NCBI GenBank assembly: GCA_018969165.1 | Contig: JAGWYX010000011.1 | Span: 1-15,476, forward strand | Source of the DNA: Verrucomicrobiota bacterium | GTDB taxonomy: Bacteria > Verrucomicrobiota > Verrucomicrobiia > Limisphaerales > JAGWYX01 | Direction of reading: 5' to 3' | DNA length: 15,476 nucleotides | Part shown: positions 1 to 7,114 of the stretch, piece by piece | How positions within the stretch are numbered: position 1 is the stretch's first letter | Layout of the letters: every line of letters starts with the position of its first letter | Position numbers and translations under genes: made by a program | The notes under the pieces: model-generated | What the model was told of the DNA's origin: nothing | Seen by the model: only the letters and a program-made list of their open reading frames with translations | Databases searched by the model: none

Positions 1-435
1 GAGCGGCGGATCGAGACGACCGGGCAATTGGCGCGGCTGGTGGAGCAGGCCAGTCCCGGCGGCGGCCGGCGGTTGCATCCGGCGACGCGGGTGTTTCAGG
101 CCTTGCGGATGGCGGTGAATGATGAGCTGGGTTCGTTGCGGCGGGGTTTGGCGGCGGTGTGGGCGACGCTGCGGCCATCGGGCCGGCTGGTCGTCATCAC
201 CTTTCACTCCGGCGAAGTCCGGGTGGTGAAGGAGTTCGCGCGGCGGTTGTCGCGCGGCTACACGGTCAACGGCGCCGTGGACGTGCCGGAGTTGCGGCGG
301 CCGTGCGCGCCGGAGCTGCGTTGGGTGGCGCGCAAGGCGCAAAATCCGAGCGCGGCCGAATGCGCCGCCAATCCGCGGGCGCGCAGCGCGCAATTGCGCG
401 TATTTGAAAAGATTTATGGCACGCAATCGACGTAA
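1..435 (+). CDS. rsmH: RsmH (MraW), 16S rRNA m4C1402 methyltransferase, C-terminal part
   Basis: The reading frame is open from the first base to a TAA at 433-435, giving the last 144 residues of a protein that begins outside the window. The C-terminal signatures of RsmH are visible: QALRMAVNDEL near residues 32-42, the GRLVVITFHS strand around 61-70, and the ending AANPRARSAQLRVFEKI. RsmH is known to N4-methylate C1402 of 16S rRNA using S-adenosylmethionine, and it usually sits near the start of dcw clusters, just before ftsL, as here. One oddity is that the usual FHSLEDRIVK reads FHSGEVRVVK. The N-terminal SAM-binding motifs cannot be checked. The stop lies inside the next gene, a 20-base overlap. 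The TTG at 28 is internal, not a start. Confidence 0.93.
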   Translation, partial: ERRIETTGQLARLVEQASPGGGRRLHPATRVFQALRMAVNDELGSLRRGLAAVWATLRPSGRLVVITFHSGEVRVVKEFARRLSRGYTVNGAVDVPELRRPCAPELRWVARKAQNPSAAECAANPRARSAQLRVFEKIYGTQST

Positions 436-805
436 TCAATCGGCGGCAATCCGTTTCGGGCCGGCGCTCAAGGCGCTATTGTTCTGCCTGTTTTTTGGCG
501 GTTCGGGGGTGGGCTACGTGTGGCAGAAGCAGCAGATTTACGAGTTGAGCCGGGAGCGCAAGCAGTGCGAGGTGCAACTGGACGACTTGCGGCGGCAGAG
601 CCACCAGTATGCGGCGCAACTGGCGATCCTGACGACGGCGCAGGAGCTGGACGCGCGCGTCAAGCAGTTGAACCTGGGGTTGGGGCCGCCCCAGCCCGAC
701 CAGGTCCTGCAACTGGTGGAAGCGGCCCCGACGCCCGGGGCGGCGGGCGTCCGGCCCGTGCAGCAGTTGGTGGCCTTCCGGTCCGGCCTCCGGGCCGCCC
801 GGTGA
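416..805 (+). CDS. ftsL: FtsL-like septal membrane protein
   Basis: This is a 129-residue bitopic protein. It has a short basic cytoplasmic N-terminus (MARNRRN), one membrane segment at about residues 17-35, then a heptad-like charged stretch at about 37-80 (ERKQCEVQLDDLRRQ and following) typical of the FtsL/DivIC coiled coil, and a Pro/Ala-rich tail. FtsL acts outside the membrane with FtsB/DivIC and FtsQ to activate FtsW-FtsI. FtsL sequences diverge fast, so the call rests on size, topology, coiled coil and its place between rsmH and ftsI rather than on a conserved motif. ATG 416 was chosen over TTG 404, which would add only four residues. The gene overlaps rsmH by 20 bases. The last residues (RSGLRAAR) are encoded by one copy of a repeated hairpin, so the C-terminus may be low-constraint sequence. 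Confidence 0.8.
   Translation: MARNRRNQSAAIRFGPALKALLFCLFFGGSGVGYVWQKQQIYELSRERKQCEVQLDDLRRQSHQYAAQLAILTTAQELDARVKQLNLGLGPPQPDQVLQLVEAAPTPGAAGVRPVQQLVAFRSGLRAAR
780..797 (+). repeat. 18-bp direct repeat, copy 1 (GC hairpin)
   Basis: GGTCCGGCCTCCGGGCCG occurs here and again, identically, at 858-875. The core can form a hairpin with a CGGCC stem, a TCCG loop and a GGCCG stem. This copy lies within the last codons of the ftsL-like gene. No function is known from the sequence. Confidence 0.7.
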
Positions 806-857
806 AGCATTCGAAGTTGAGGGTGGACCGGATTGGCGGCGGCGGAAGAGCAGCCGC

Positions 858-875
858 GGTCCGGCCTCCGGGCCG
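858..875 (+). repeat. 18-bp direct repeat, copy 2 (GC hairpin)
   Basis: Identical to the copy at 780-797, 78 bases downstream, in the gap between ftsL and ftsI. Its hairpin is one pair longer: CCGGCC, loop TCCG, GGCCGG at 861-876. It ends about 27 bases before the ftsI ATG and is not followed by a T run, so it does not look like an intrinsic terminator. It could fold in the ftsI leader mRNA. Confidence 0.7.
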
Positions 876-902
876 GGTGCGGTCGCGGCAGCGGATCAAA
901 GC

Positions 903-2810
903 ATGACGCAAGCATTTCAAAATCGGCGGTTGGGATTGTTGGCGAGCGCGCTGGTGCTGGGTTTTGCCGGCCTGGGCGCGCGGCTCTACGACGTGCAGGT
1001 CGTGCGTCACGCGACCCTGCAGGAGAAGGCCGACGATTTGCACGATGAGGCGATCATCCGGGAGCCGCGGCGGGGGGATATTCGGGACGGCCGGGGCAAC
1101 CTGCTGGCGACCAGTCGGCCGGTGCTGACGGTGGCGGCGGACCCGACGCTGGTGGGGAGTAACTCGCTGGCGGTGGCGCGGGCGCTGGCGCCGCTGCTGC
1201 AGTGGGACGCGGTGCGGCTGGCCGACCGTTTGCGGGTCCGGACGTACCTGGACCGCGCGGGTCAGACCCAGGCCTATCATTACGTCGTGCTGCGCCGCAA
1301 GGTCCGGCTGGAGGACTGGCCGGCGATCCAGCAGGCGATGAGCCATCTGGAACTCGGGGGCGAGAAGCGGCGGTTGTCCACGGCGGAAAAGGTATTCCGG
1401 CAGAACCTGCGGGCCAAGGCGGTGTTCGCGGAGCCGGATTATTTGCGGGTGTACCCGGGGCAGGGGCTGGCGGCGCACGTGATCGGCTATGTGGGCACGC
1501 GCGAGGCGGAGGCCGTCCTGGACGATCCGGCGCCGGTGCGCAAGCGGATCCTGGAGACTTACGGCCGCGACGGGATCGAGCGGACCTTCAATGGCGAGCT
1601 GGCGGGGGTGCGGGGTTGGCGGCTGACGGAGGTGGACCGGCAGAAGCGCGAGTTGGTGGCGTTTCGGGAGGAGGATGTGGCGCCGCGAGCGGGCCTCAAT
1701 GTGGTGTTGACGCTCGACGCGACGTTGCAGCATGTGGTGGAGACCGAGTTGGCCAAGGCCATGCTCGAGCACAGTCCGGCCAGCGCCTCGGCGATCGTGG
1801 TGCGGCCGCGGACCGGGGAAATCCTGGCCCTGGCGACCTTGCCGGGATTCGATCTGAACGATCCGGGCCGGGCGCCGCTGGCAGCGCTGCGCAACCGGGT
1901 GATCACGGACATGTGGGAACCGGGTTCGACGTTCAAGGTGGTGACGGTTTCGGCGGCGTTGAACGAGCACGTGGTGACGTTGGACGACCGGTTCGACTGC
2001 AAGCACGGTTATTTCTTTTTTGCCGGCCAACCGCTGCACGATCATGAGCGCTTCGGCGTTTTGTCGGTGGCGGAGATCATCGCGCGGTCGTCGAACATCG
2101 GGGCGGCGCAGGTGGGCATTCGGATGGGGCCCGCGTTGCTCTACCGCTACATCCGCAACTTTGGTTTTGGCGATCCGACGGGCATCCGCCTGCCGGGCGA
2201 GGTCCGGGGGTTGGTGCGGCCGGTGAGCGATTGGTCGAAGATTTCCATCGCGCGGATTCCGATGGGGCAGGGGATTGCGGTGACGCCGCTGCAGATGGTG
2301 ATGGCGATGGCGGCGATTGCCAACGGCGGGTATTTGATGGCGCCGATGCTGGTGGACCGGCTGGAGGACGAGAACGGGGCGGTGGTGGCGCGCAACCAGC
2401 CATTGGTGGTGCGGCGGGTGGTCAGCGAGGCGGCCGCGCGTCAGATGGTGGCCGCCCTCAAGCTGGTGGTCTCCACCAACGGCACGGCATTGAAGGCGCG
2501 GCTGGAGCATTACACGGTGGCGGGCAAGACCGGCACGGCGCAGGAAGTGGTCAACGGCGCATATTCGCACACGGATTTCTTTTCGTCGTTCATCGGGTTC
2601 TTTCCGGCCGACGCGCCGGAGCTGTGCATCTCGGTGGTGCTGGACGCGCCGCGGCATGGGTATTACGGCGGCCAGGTCGCCGCGCCGGTTTTTCGGAATA
2701 TCGCCGAGCGGGCGGCCAACTACCTGAACATCCGGCCGGAGGCGCCGGGGAGCGGGGGTCTGGCGGCCAACCAACGGGGCGGCCGGTTGACGGGGGCGGC
2801 GTCCGATTGA
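903..2810 (+). CDS. ftsI: FtsI (PBP3-type) septal peptidoglycan D,D-transpeptidase
   Basis: This is a 635-residue class B penicillin-binding protein. A membrane anchor lies at about residues 9-28, followed by the PBP dimerisation domain (REPRRGDIRDGRG at 53-65, with the usual RGxIxDRxG pattern) and a transpeptidase domain from about 265 to 605. All three active-site motifs are present: S342-T-F-K345 (acyl-enzyme serine), S396-S-N398 and K542-T-G544. No PASTA domain is seen. FtsI crosslinks glycan strands polymerised by FtsW at the septum, in complex with FtsQ, FtsL and FtsB. ATG 903 is the first start giving a normal cytoplasmic tail and anchor. No good Shine-Dalgarno precedes it, and it lies 97 bases after ftsL, so coupling is less obvious than further downstream. 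The C-terminal tail after about 612 is Gly-rich. Confidence 0.96.
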   Translation: MTQAFQNRRLGLLASALVLGFAGLGARLYDVQVVRHATLQEKADDLHDEAIIREPRRGDIRDGRGNLLATSRPVLTVAADPTLVGSNSLAVARALAPLLQWDAVRLADRLRVRTYLDRAGQTQAYHYVVLRRKVRLEDWPAIQQAMSHLELGGEKRRLSTAEKVFRQNLRAKAVFAEPDYLRVYPGQGLAAHVIGYVGTREAEAVLDDPAPVRKRILETYGRDGIERTFNGELAGVRGWRLTEVDRQKRELVAFREEDVAPRAGLNVVLTLDATLQHVVETELAKAMLEHSPASASAIVVRPRTGEILALATLPGFDLNDPGRAPLAALRNRVITDMWEPGSTFKVVTVSAALNEHVVTLDDRFDCKHGYFFFAGQPLHDHERFGVLSVAEIIARSSNIGAAQVGIRMGPALLYRYIRNFGFGDPTGIRLPGEVRGLVRPVSDWSKISIARIPMGQGIAVTPLQMVMAMAAIANGGYLMAPMLVDRLEDENGAVVARNQPLVVRRVVSEAAARQMVAALKLVVSTNGTALKARLEHYTVAGKTGTAQEVVNGAYSHTDFFSSFIGFFPADAPELCISVVLDAPRHGYYGGQVAAPVFRNIAERAANYLNIRPEAPGSGGLAANQRGGRLTGAASD

Positions 2811-2823
2811 ATGTTTCTTGACC

Positions 2824-4311
2824 ATGCAGCTCAAAGCGTTGATCAGTCCGTTGAAGACCCTGAACACCGAGGGTCCGCTGGACCGCGAGGTGACGGGGAT
2901 CACCTACGATTCGCGGCGGGTGACGCCGGGGATGGTGTTTGTCGCGATCGCGGGTCAGCAGTCCGACGGGCATGATTACATCATGAGCGCGGTGGACCGG
3001 GGGGCGGCGGCGGTGATCTGCGAGCGCAACGGATTTGTGTCGCAGCGGGTGACGAAGGTCAAAGTGGCCGATGCGCGGGAGGCGCTGGCGCTGGCGGCGG
3101 CGGAGTATTACCAGCATCCGAGCAGGCGGTTGAAGGTCATCGGCGTCACTGGCACCAACGGCAAAACCACCGTGACGTTCATGGTCCGGCAGATGCTGGA
3201 GTCGGCGGGGGTCAAGACGGGCCTGCTGGGGACGATCCGCTACGAGATCGGGGAGCGGATGATCCCGGCGCAGCGGACGACGCCGGAGGCGCTGGAGGTG
3301 CAGCAGATGATGGCGCAGATGGTGCGCGCCGGCTGCGCCGCCTGCGTCATGGAAGTCAGCTCCCACGCCCTGGACCAGAAGCGGGTGCACGGGGTCGAGT
3401 TCGACACGGCCATCTTCACCAACCTGACCCAGGACCATCTGGATTACCACGGGACGATGGCCGACTATTACGCGGCCAAGCAGAAGTTGTTCCGGGCCGT
3501 CGAGCTGGGGACCAAGCGGGGCACGGCGGTGATCAACATTGACGATGCCTACGGCGAGCGGTTGGCGCACGAGACGCAGGCCGAGGTGCTGTTGAGCTAC
3601 GGGTTGGACGAGGCGGCCAAGGTGCGGGCCACCAACATCCGGTTGGGCGGCGATGGGACGCGGCTGTTCATCGAGGCGCCGGGGAAGGGGTTTGATTGCT
3701 GTCTGCCGTTGATTGGCCGGCACAATGTGTACAACGCGCTGGCGGCGGTGGGCGCCGGACTGGCCCTGCGGATCGAGGTCTCGGCCCTGCGCTCCGCGCT
3801 CCAGAACCTGCCGCCGGTGCCGGGGCGCCTGGAGGGGATTGTCGCCGGCCAACCCTTCTCGGTATTCGTCGATTACGCCCACACCGACGACGCGTTGCGC
3901 AACGTCCTGACCACGTTGCGCGAGGTTACCGCCGGGCGACTGTTGCTGACTTTCGGTTGTGGGGGGACCCGCGACACGGGCAAGCGTGCGAAGATGGGCC
4001 GGGTGGCGGCGGAGCTGGCCGACTTCACCGTCCTGACCACCGACAATCCGCGGCGGGAATCGCCGGACCGGATTGTCGCCCAGATCGAGGAAGGATTTCG
4101 GGGGCTGCGGGCGGGCGATTACGCGATCGAGTTGGACCGGCGGCGGGCCATCGAGCGGGTGATTGGCCTGGCGCGGAGCGGCGACACGGTGCTGATAGCG
4201 GGCAAGGGACACGAGACCTACCAGGAGTTCGAGGACACGGTGGTGCCGTTTGACGATCGGGTCTATGCGCGGGAGACCTTGGCCAACCGCGGCTACGCGC
4301 CCACGGATTGA
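2824..4311 (+). CDS. murE: MurE, UDP-MurNAc-L-Ala-D-Glu:meso-diaminopimelate ligase
   Basis: This is a 495-residue cytoplasmic Mur ligase that adds the third stem-peptide residue using ATP. The three Mur domains are evident: an N-terminal UDP-binding domain (TYDSRRVTPGMVFVA at about 27-41), a central ATPase with the P-loop TGTNGKTT (109-116, K114) and the carbamylated-lysine context YAAKQKLF (K219), and a C-terminal domain. D407-N-P-R410 in the C-terminal domain is the motif known to select meso-diaminopimelate; lysine-adding enzymes have a different sequence there. ATG 2824 was preferred to TTG 2818, only two codons upstream. No Shine-Dalgarno is visible in the 13 bases after ftsI. The TGA stop overlaps the murF ATG by one base (TGATG), which points to coupled translation. 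Confidence 0.96.
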   Translation: MQLKALISPLKTLNTEGPLDREVTGITYDSRRVTPGMVFVAIAGQQSDGHDYIMSAVDRGAAAVICERNGFVSQRVTKVKVADAREALALAAAEYYQHPSRRLKVIGVTGTNGKTTVTFMVRQMLESAGVKTGLLGTIRYEIGERMIPAQRTTPEALEVQQMMAQMVRAGCAACVMEVSSHALDQKRVHGVEFDTAIFTNLTQDHLDYHGTMADYYAAKQKLFRAVELGTKRGTAVINIDDAYGERLAHETQAEVLLSYGLDEAAKVRATNIRLGGDGTRLFIEAPGKGFDCCLPLIGRHNVYNALAAVGAGLALRIEVSALRSALQNLPPVPGRLEGIVAGQPFSVFVDYAHTDDALRNVLTTLREVTAGRLLLTFGCGGTRDTGKRAKMGRVAAELADFTVLTTDNPRRESPDRIVAQIEEGFRGLRAGDYAIELDRRRAIERVIGLARSGDTVLIAGKGHETYQEFEDTVVPFDDRVYARETLANRGYAPTD

Positions 4312-5741
4312 TGGAACCGTGCGCTTTGAAATTCGTGGCCGAGGCCTGCGCGGGCGAGTTACTCGTCGGCGCGCCCGAGGCCGAGGTGAGGCGGGTGTGC
4401 ACGGACTCGCGGGCGGCGCAACCCGGGGACCTGTTTGTGGCCTTGACGGGCGAGCGATTTGACGGGCACGCCTTCTGGGCGGAGGCGCGGCGGCGGGGTG
4501 CCGTGGCGTGGGTGGCGGCGCGGGCTCGGCTGCCGGCGCCGCCGCTCAGTGGGGCGGTGATTGCCGTGGAGAACCCGCGCCAGGCCCTGGGACGGCTGGC
4601 GGCCAGTTACCGTCGGCGCCTGGGGACGCCCGCGGTGGCCGTCGGTGGGTCCAACGGCAAGACGACGACCAAGGAATTATTGGCGGCGGTGTTGCGGCAG
4701 AAGCTGCCGACGCTCTGGAGCGCGGCCAGTTTCAACAATGACATCGGCGTGCCGTTGACGTTGCTGGAGCTGGAACGCCGGCACGCGGTGGCGGTGATCG
4801 AGGTCGGCACCAACCACCCCGGCGAACTGGAGCCGCTGGTGGGGCTGGTGGCGCCGCGCTGGGGCGTGCTCACCAGCATCGGGCGCGAGCACCTCGAGTT
4901 CTTCGGCGACGTGGCGGGAGTGGCGGCCGAGGAAGGCGTGCTGGCGGAGCGGTTGCCGGCCGACGGGACGCTGTTCCTGAGCGGGGACGGCCGGTGGGTC
5001 GAACCGATCGCGCGGCGGACGTCGGCGCGGGTGGTGCGGATTGGGACTGGCGCCGGTTGCGACTGGCGGGTGCAGGGGGTGCGGGTGAGCGAGACCGGCA
5101 CGACCTTTTCGGTCGAAGGGCCGGTGGCAGCATTGGCCGGGGAGTATCGGGTCAACCTGGTGGGTCGGCATCAGGCGCTGAACGCCCTGTTCGCGATCGC
5201 GGTGGGGGCGGAGTTCGGCCTGGACCACGTGGCGATTCAGCGGGGGCTGGGGGAGTGCGCGGGGCCGAAAATGCGGTTGCAGGTGTGGATGGCCAACGGC
5301 GTGCGCGTGCTCGATGACGCGTACAACGCGAACGCGGACTCGACGCTGGCGGCGCTGCAGACGCTGGGGGAATTGCCGTGCGCCGGGCGGCGGCTGGCGG
5401 TGTTGGGGGACATGGCGGAGCTGGGGGCGCACAGCACGGCGGCGCACACCGAGGCGGGGCGGCGGGCGGCCGAGTTGCAGCTTGACCGGCTGGTGGCGGT
5501 GGGGCGGATGGCGGGGGTCACGGCGGCGGCGGCGCGGGCCGCGGGTTTGCGGGCGGTCGCGGAGTATGTCGAGGTCGAGTCCGCGGTGGCCGAGGTGTGT
5601 GGTTGGGCGCAGCCGGGCGACACGGTATTGTTGAAGGCGTCGCGGGTGATGCGCCTGGAGCGGGTGGGCGAGGCCCTGCGGCGCGGCGCGTCCGGGGGCG
5701 CGCGCGGTCCGAAGACCCAGGAAAGGGCTTCCGGTTCATGA
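4311..5741 (+). CDS. murF: MurF, UDP-MurNAc-tripeptide:D-Ala-D-Ala ligase
   Basis: This is a 476-residue Mur ligase that attaches the D-Ala-D-Ala dipeptide (the product of Ddl, encoded downstream at 14231) to UDP-MurNAc-tripeptide. The N-terminal domain has TDSRAAQPGDLFVA (31-44). The ATPase P-loop reads GGSNGKTTTKE (112-122, K117), with NND at 142-144 and the family signature DDAYNAN at 335-341. The C-terminal domain includes VLGDMAELG (364-372) and ends in GDTVLLKASRVMRLE, typical of MurF. The start ATG shares its A with the murE stop. TTG 4308, one codon upstream, was rejected. After about residue 456 the tail is Gly/Arg-rich and unlikely to be conserved. The stop lies in an ATGA context that could start a small ORF. 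Confidence 0.95.
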   Translation: MEPCALKFVAEACAGELLVGAPEAEVRRVCTDSRAAQPGDLFVALTGERFDGHAFWAEARRRGAVAWVAARARLPAPPLSGAVIAVENPRQALGRLAASYRRRLGTPAVAVGGSNGKTTTKELLAAVLRQKLPTLWSAASFNNDIGVPLTLLELERRHAVAVIEVGTNHPGELEPLVGLVAPRWGVLTSIGREHLEFFGDVAGVAAEEGVLAERLPADGTLFLSGDGRWVEPIARRTSARVVRIGTGAGCDWRVQGVRVSETGTTFSVEGPVAALAGEYRVNLVGRHQALNALFAIAVGAEFGLDHVAIQRGLGECAGPKMRLQVWMANGVRVLDDAYNANADSTLAALQTLGELPCAGRRLAVLGDMAELGAHSTAAHTEAGRRAAELQLDRLVAVGRMAGVTAAAARAAGLRAVAEYVEVESAVAEVCGWAQPGDTVLLKASRVMRLERVGEALRRGASGGARGPKTQERASGS

Positions 5742-5929
5742 AAAGCGGCGGCGAGAGAAAGCGAACCGTGCGGTTGCGGTCCAGGCGGCCGGCGGAATCG
5801 ATCCAGCGACGCGACCCATGGGGATGGGTGGCGTGGTTGCGGTGGGTGAGCCCATCGGCGGAGACGCGGAGCGAGTCGGGTTGGCCGGGGGCGTCACGGG
5901 GGCCTGGATTGCGGCATCGGCACGATTGA
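5738..5929 (+). CDS. Possible 63-residue small ORF between murF and mraY (doubtful)
   Basis: An ORF begins at an ATG overlapping the murF stop (ATGA) and ends four bases before the mraY ATG, so it fills the largest gap in the cluster. An AGGAAAGG stretch lies about 10 bases before its start. The predicted peptide is rich in Arg, Trp and Gly (for example DPWGWVAWLRWV at residues 26-37) and has no recognised domain, clear membrane segment or signal peptide. Against it: the composition looks like translated GC-rich spacer, codon use is less G/C-ending than in the neighbours, and I know of no conserved dcw gene at this place. It may only carry ribosomes across the gap, be a degenerate remnant, or be chance. 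Confidence 0.2.
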   Translation: MKSGGERKRTVRLRSRRPAESIQRRDPWGWVAWLRWVSPSAETRSESGWPGASRGPGLRHRHD

Positions 5930-5933
5930 GCGG

Positions 5934-7082
5934 ATGTTTTATTATTTGAGTCAGTACTTATTGGAGCAAGGCGCGCGCACCGCGTGGGAGGGCACGGTGT
6001 CGCCGCTGCGGTTGTTTCGCTACATCTCGTTTCGCAGCGCGGGGGCGGCGGTGACGGCGCTGGTGTTGAGCTGGTGGCTGGGGCCGAAGGTGATTGTGTG
6101 GCTGAAGGAGCTGAAGTTCGGGCAGGGATACATGGACAAGGCCGAGGAAGGCGGGGGGCTGGCGGCGCGGATCCTGAGCAAGCGCGGGGTGCCGACGATG
6201 GGCGGGGTATTGATCGTGACGGTGCTGGATTTGAGCGCGTTGTTATGGTGCCAGTGGAATCCGCTGGTCTTACTGACGCTGCTGTCCGTGGTGGTGCTGG
6301 CGGGGCTGGGTTTTTACGACGATTACCTCAAGATCACCGAGCAAAGCGGCCGGGGGGCGCGTTCGCAGTTGAAACTTTGGGTGCAGGCAGTGCTGTCGTT
6401 TTTCATCGGGGTTTATTTGTGGCGATTGCCGGCCACCAGCCGGCTGGTGACGGACGTGATGGTACCGTTTTACAAGTACCCGGTGGCGACGGGGGCGGTG
6501 GCGCTGGGGTTGGCGATCACGGTGTTGACGATCGTGGGGAGCTCGAACGCCGTGAATCTCACGGACGGTCTGGACGGGTTGGCGATCGGGTGCACGTTGA
6601 TCGTGACGTTCGTGTTCCTGGTGTTCACTTACATTGCGGGCAACGCCCGGTTTTCGGCCTACCTGCAAATCCCGCACGTGGCCGGGGCGGGGGAGTTGAC
6701 GGTCTTTTGCGCGGCGATGCTGGGGGCGGGGTTGGGGTTTCTGTGGTTCAACTGTCATCCGGCGCAGATGTTCATGGGTGACACCGGCTCGCTGGCCCTG
6801 GGGGGGGCGCTGGGGATTCTGGCGGTGTTGATCCACCAGCCGTTCGTGCTGGTGATCGCGGGCGGGGTCTTCGTGGTCGAGGCGGTGTCGGTCCTGGTGC
6901 AGACGGCATGGTTCAAGTACACGCGGCGGCGGACCGGGACGGGGGAGCGGATATTTCTGATGGCGCCGCTGCATCATCATTTCGAGAAGCGGGGCTGGTA
7001 TGAGTCGCAGGTGGTGACGCGTTTTTACATTTTGTGCGTGTTATGCGCGGTGGTCGCGCTGAGCACGTTGAAGATCCGATGA
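5934..7082 (+). CDS. mraY: MraY, phospho-MurNAc-pentapeptide translocase (lipid I synthase)
   Basis: This is a 382-residue polytopic membrane enzyme that transfers phospho-MurNAc-pentapeptide from UDP to undecaprenyl phosphate, making lipid I on the inner face of the membrane. About ten hydrophobic segments are visible. Signatures are GVPTMGGVLI (85-94), the FYDDYLK motif with the catalytic aspartate pair D129-D130, NAVNLTDGLDGLA (205-217), the active-site aspartate region MGDTGS (281-286, D282) and the cytoplasmic HHH loop APLHHHFEKRGW (344-355). It is slightly longer than the usual 360 residues, mainly through an N-terminal extension containing LEQGARTAWEGTVSPLR. ATG 5934 is the only sensible start; a strong Shine-Dalgarno is lacking. 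An uninterrupted run of eight G at 6800-6807 lies within the codons just after the D282 motif. Confidence 0.96.
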   Translation: MFYYLSQYLLEQGARTAWEGTVSPLRLFRYISFRSAGAAVTALVLSWWLGPKVIVWLKELKFGQGYMDKAEEGGGLAARILSKRGVPTMGGVLIVTVLDLSALLWCQWNPLVLLTLLSVVVLAGLGFYDDYLKITEQSGRGARSQLKLWVQAVLSFFIGVYLWRLPATSRLVTDVMVPFYKYPVATGAVALGLAITVLTIVGSSNAVNLTDGLDGLAIGCTLIVTFVFLVFTYIAGNARFSAYLQIPHVAGAGELTVFCAAMLGAGLGFLWFNCHPAQMFMGDTGSLALGGALGILAVLIHQPFVLVIAGGVFVVEAVSVLVQTAWFKYTRRRTGTGERIFLMAPLHHHFEKRGWYESQVVTRFYILCVLCAVVALSTLKIR

Positions 7083-7114
7083 AACTCCCGATCGCGCCTT
7101 AGACGGAATCGCGC

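Noticed and set aside
404..415. TTG start for the ftsL-like gene
   Set aside because: ATG 416 lies four codons downstream, and the TTG has no ribosome binding site. TTG 2818 (murE) and TTG 4308 (murF) were rejected for the same reason.
660..2903. Very long open frame on the minus strand opposite ftsI
   Set aside because: It lies antisense to a fully conserved ftsI, and its product is Arg/His/Pro/Gln-rich with no recognisable domain. Such frames are expected opposite GC-rich genes with G/C third positions. The same holds for minus-strand frames at 2590-4212, 12444-13346 and 14267-15451.
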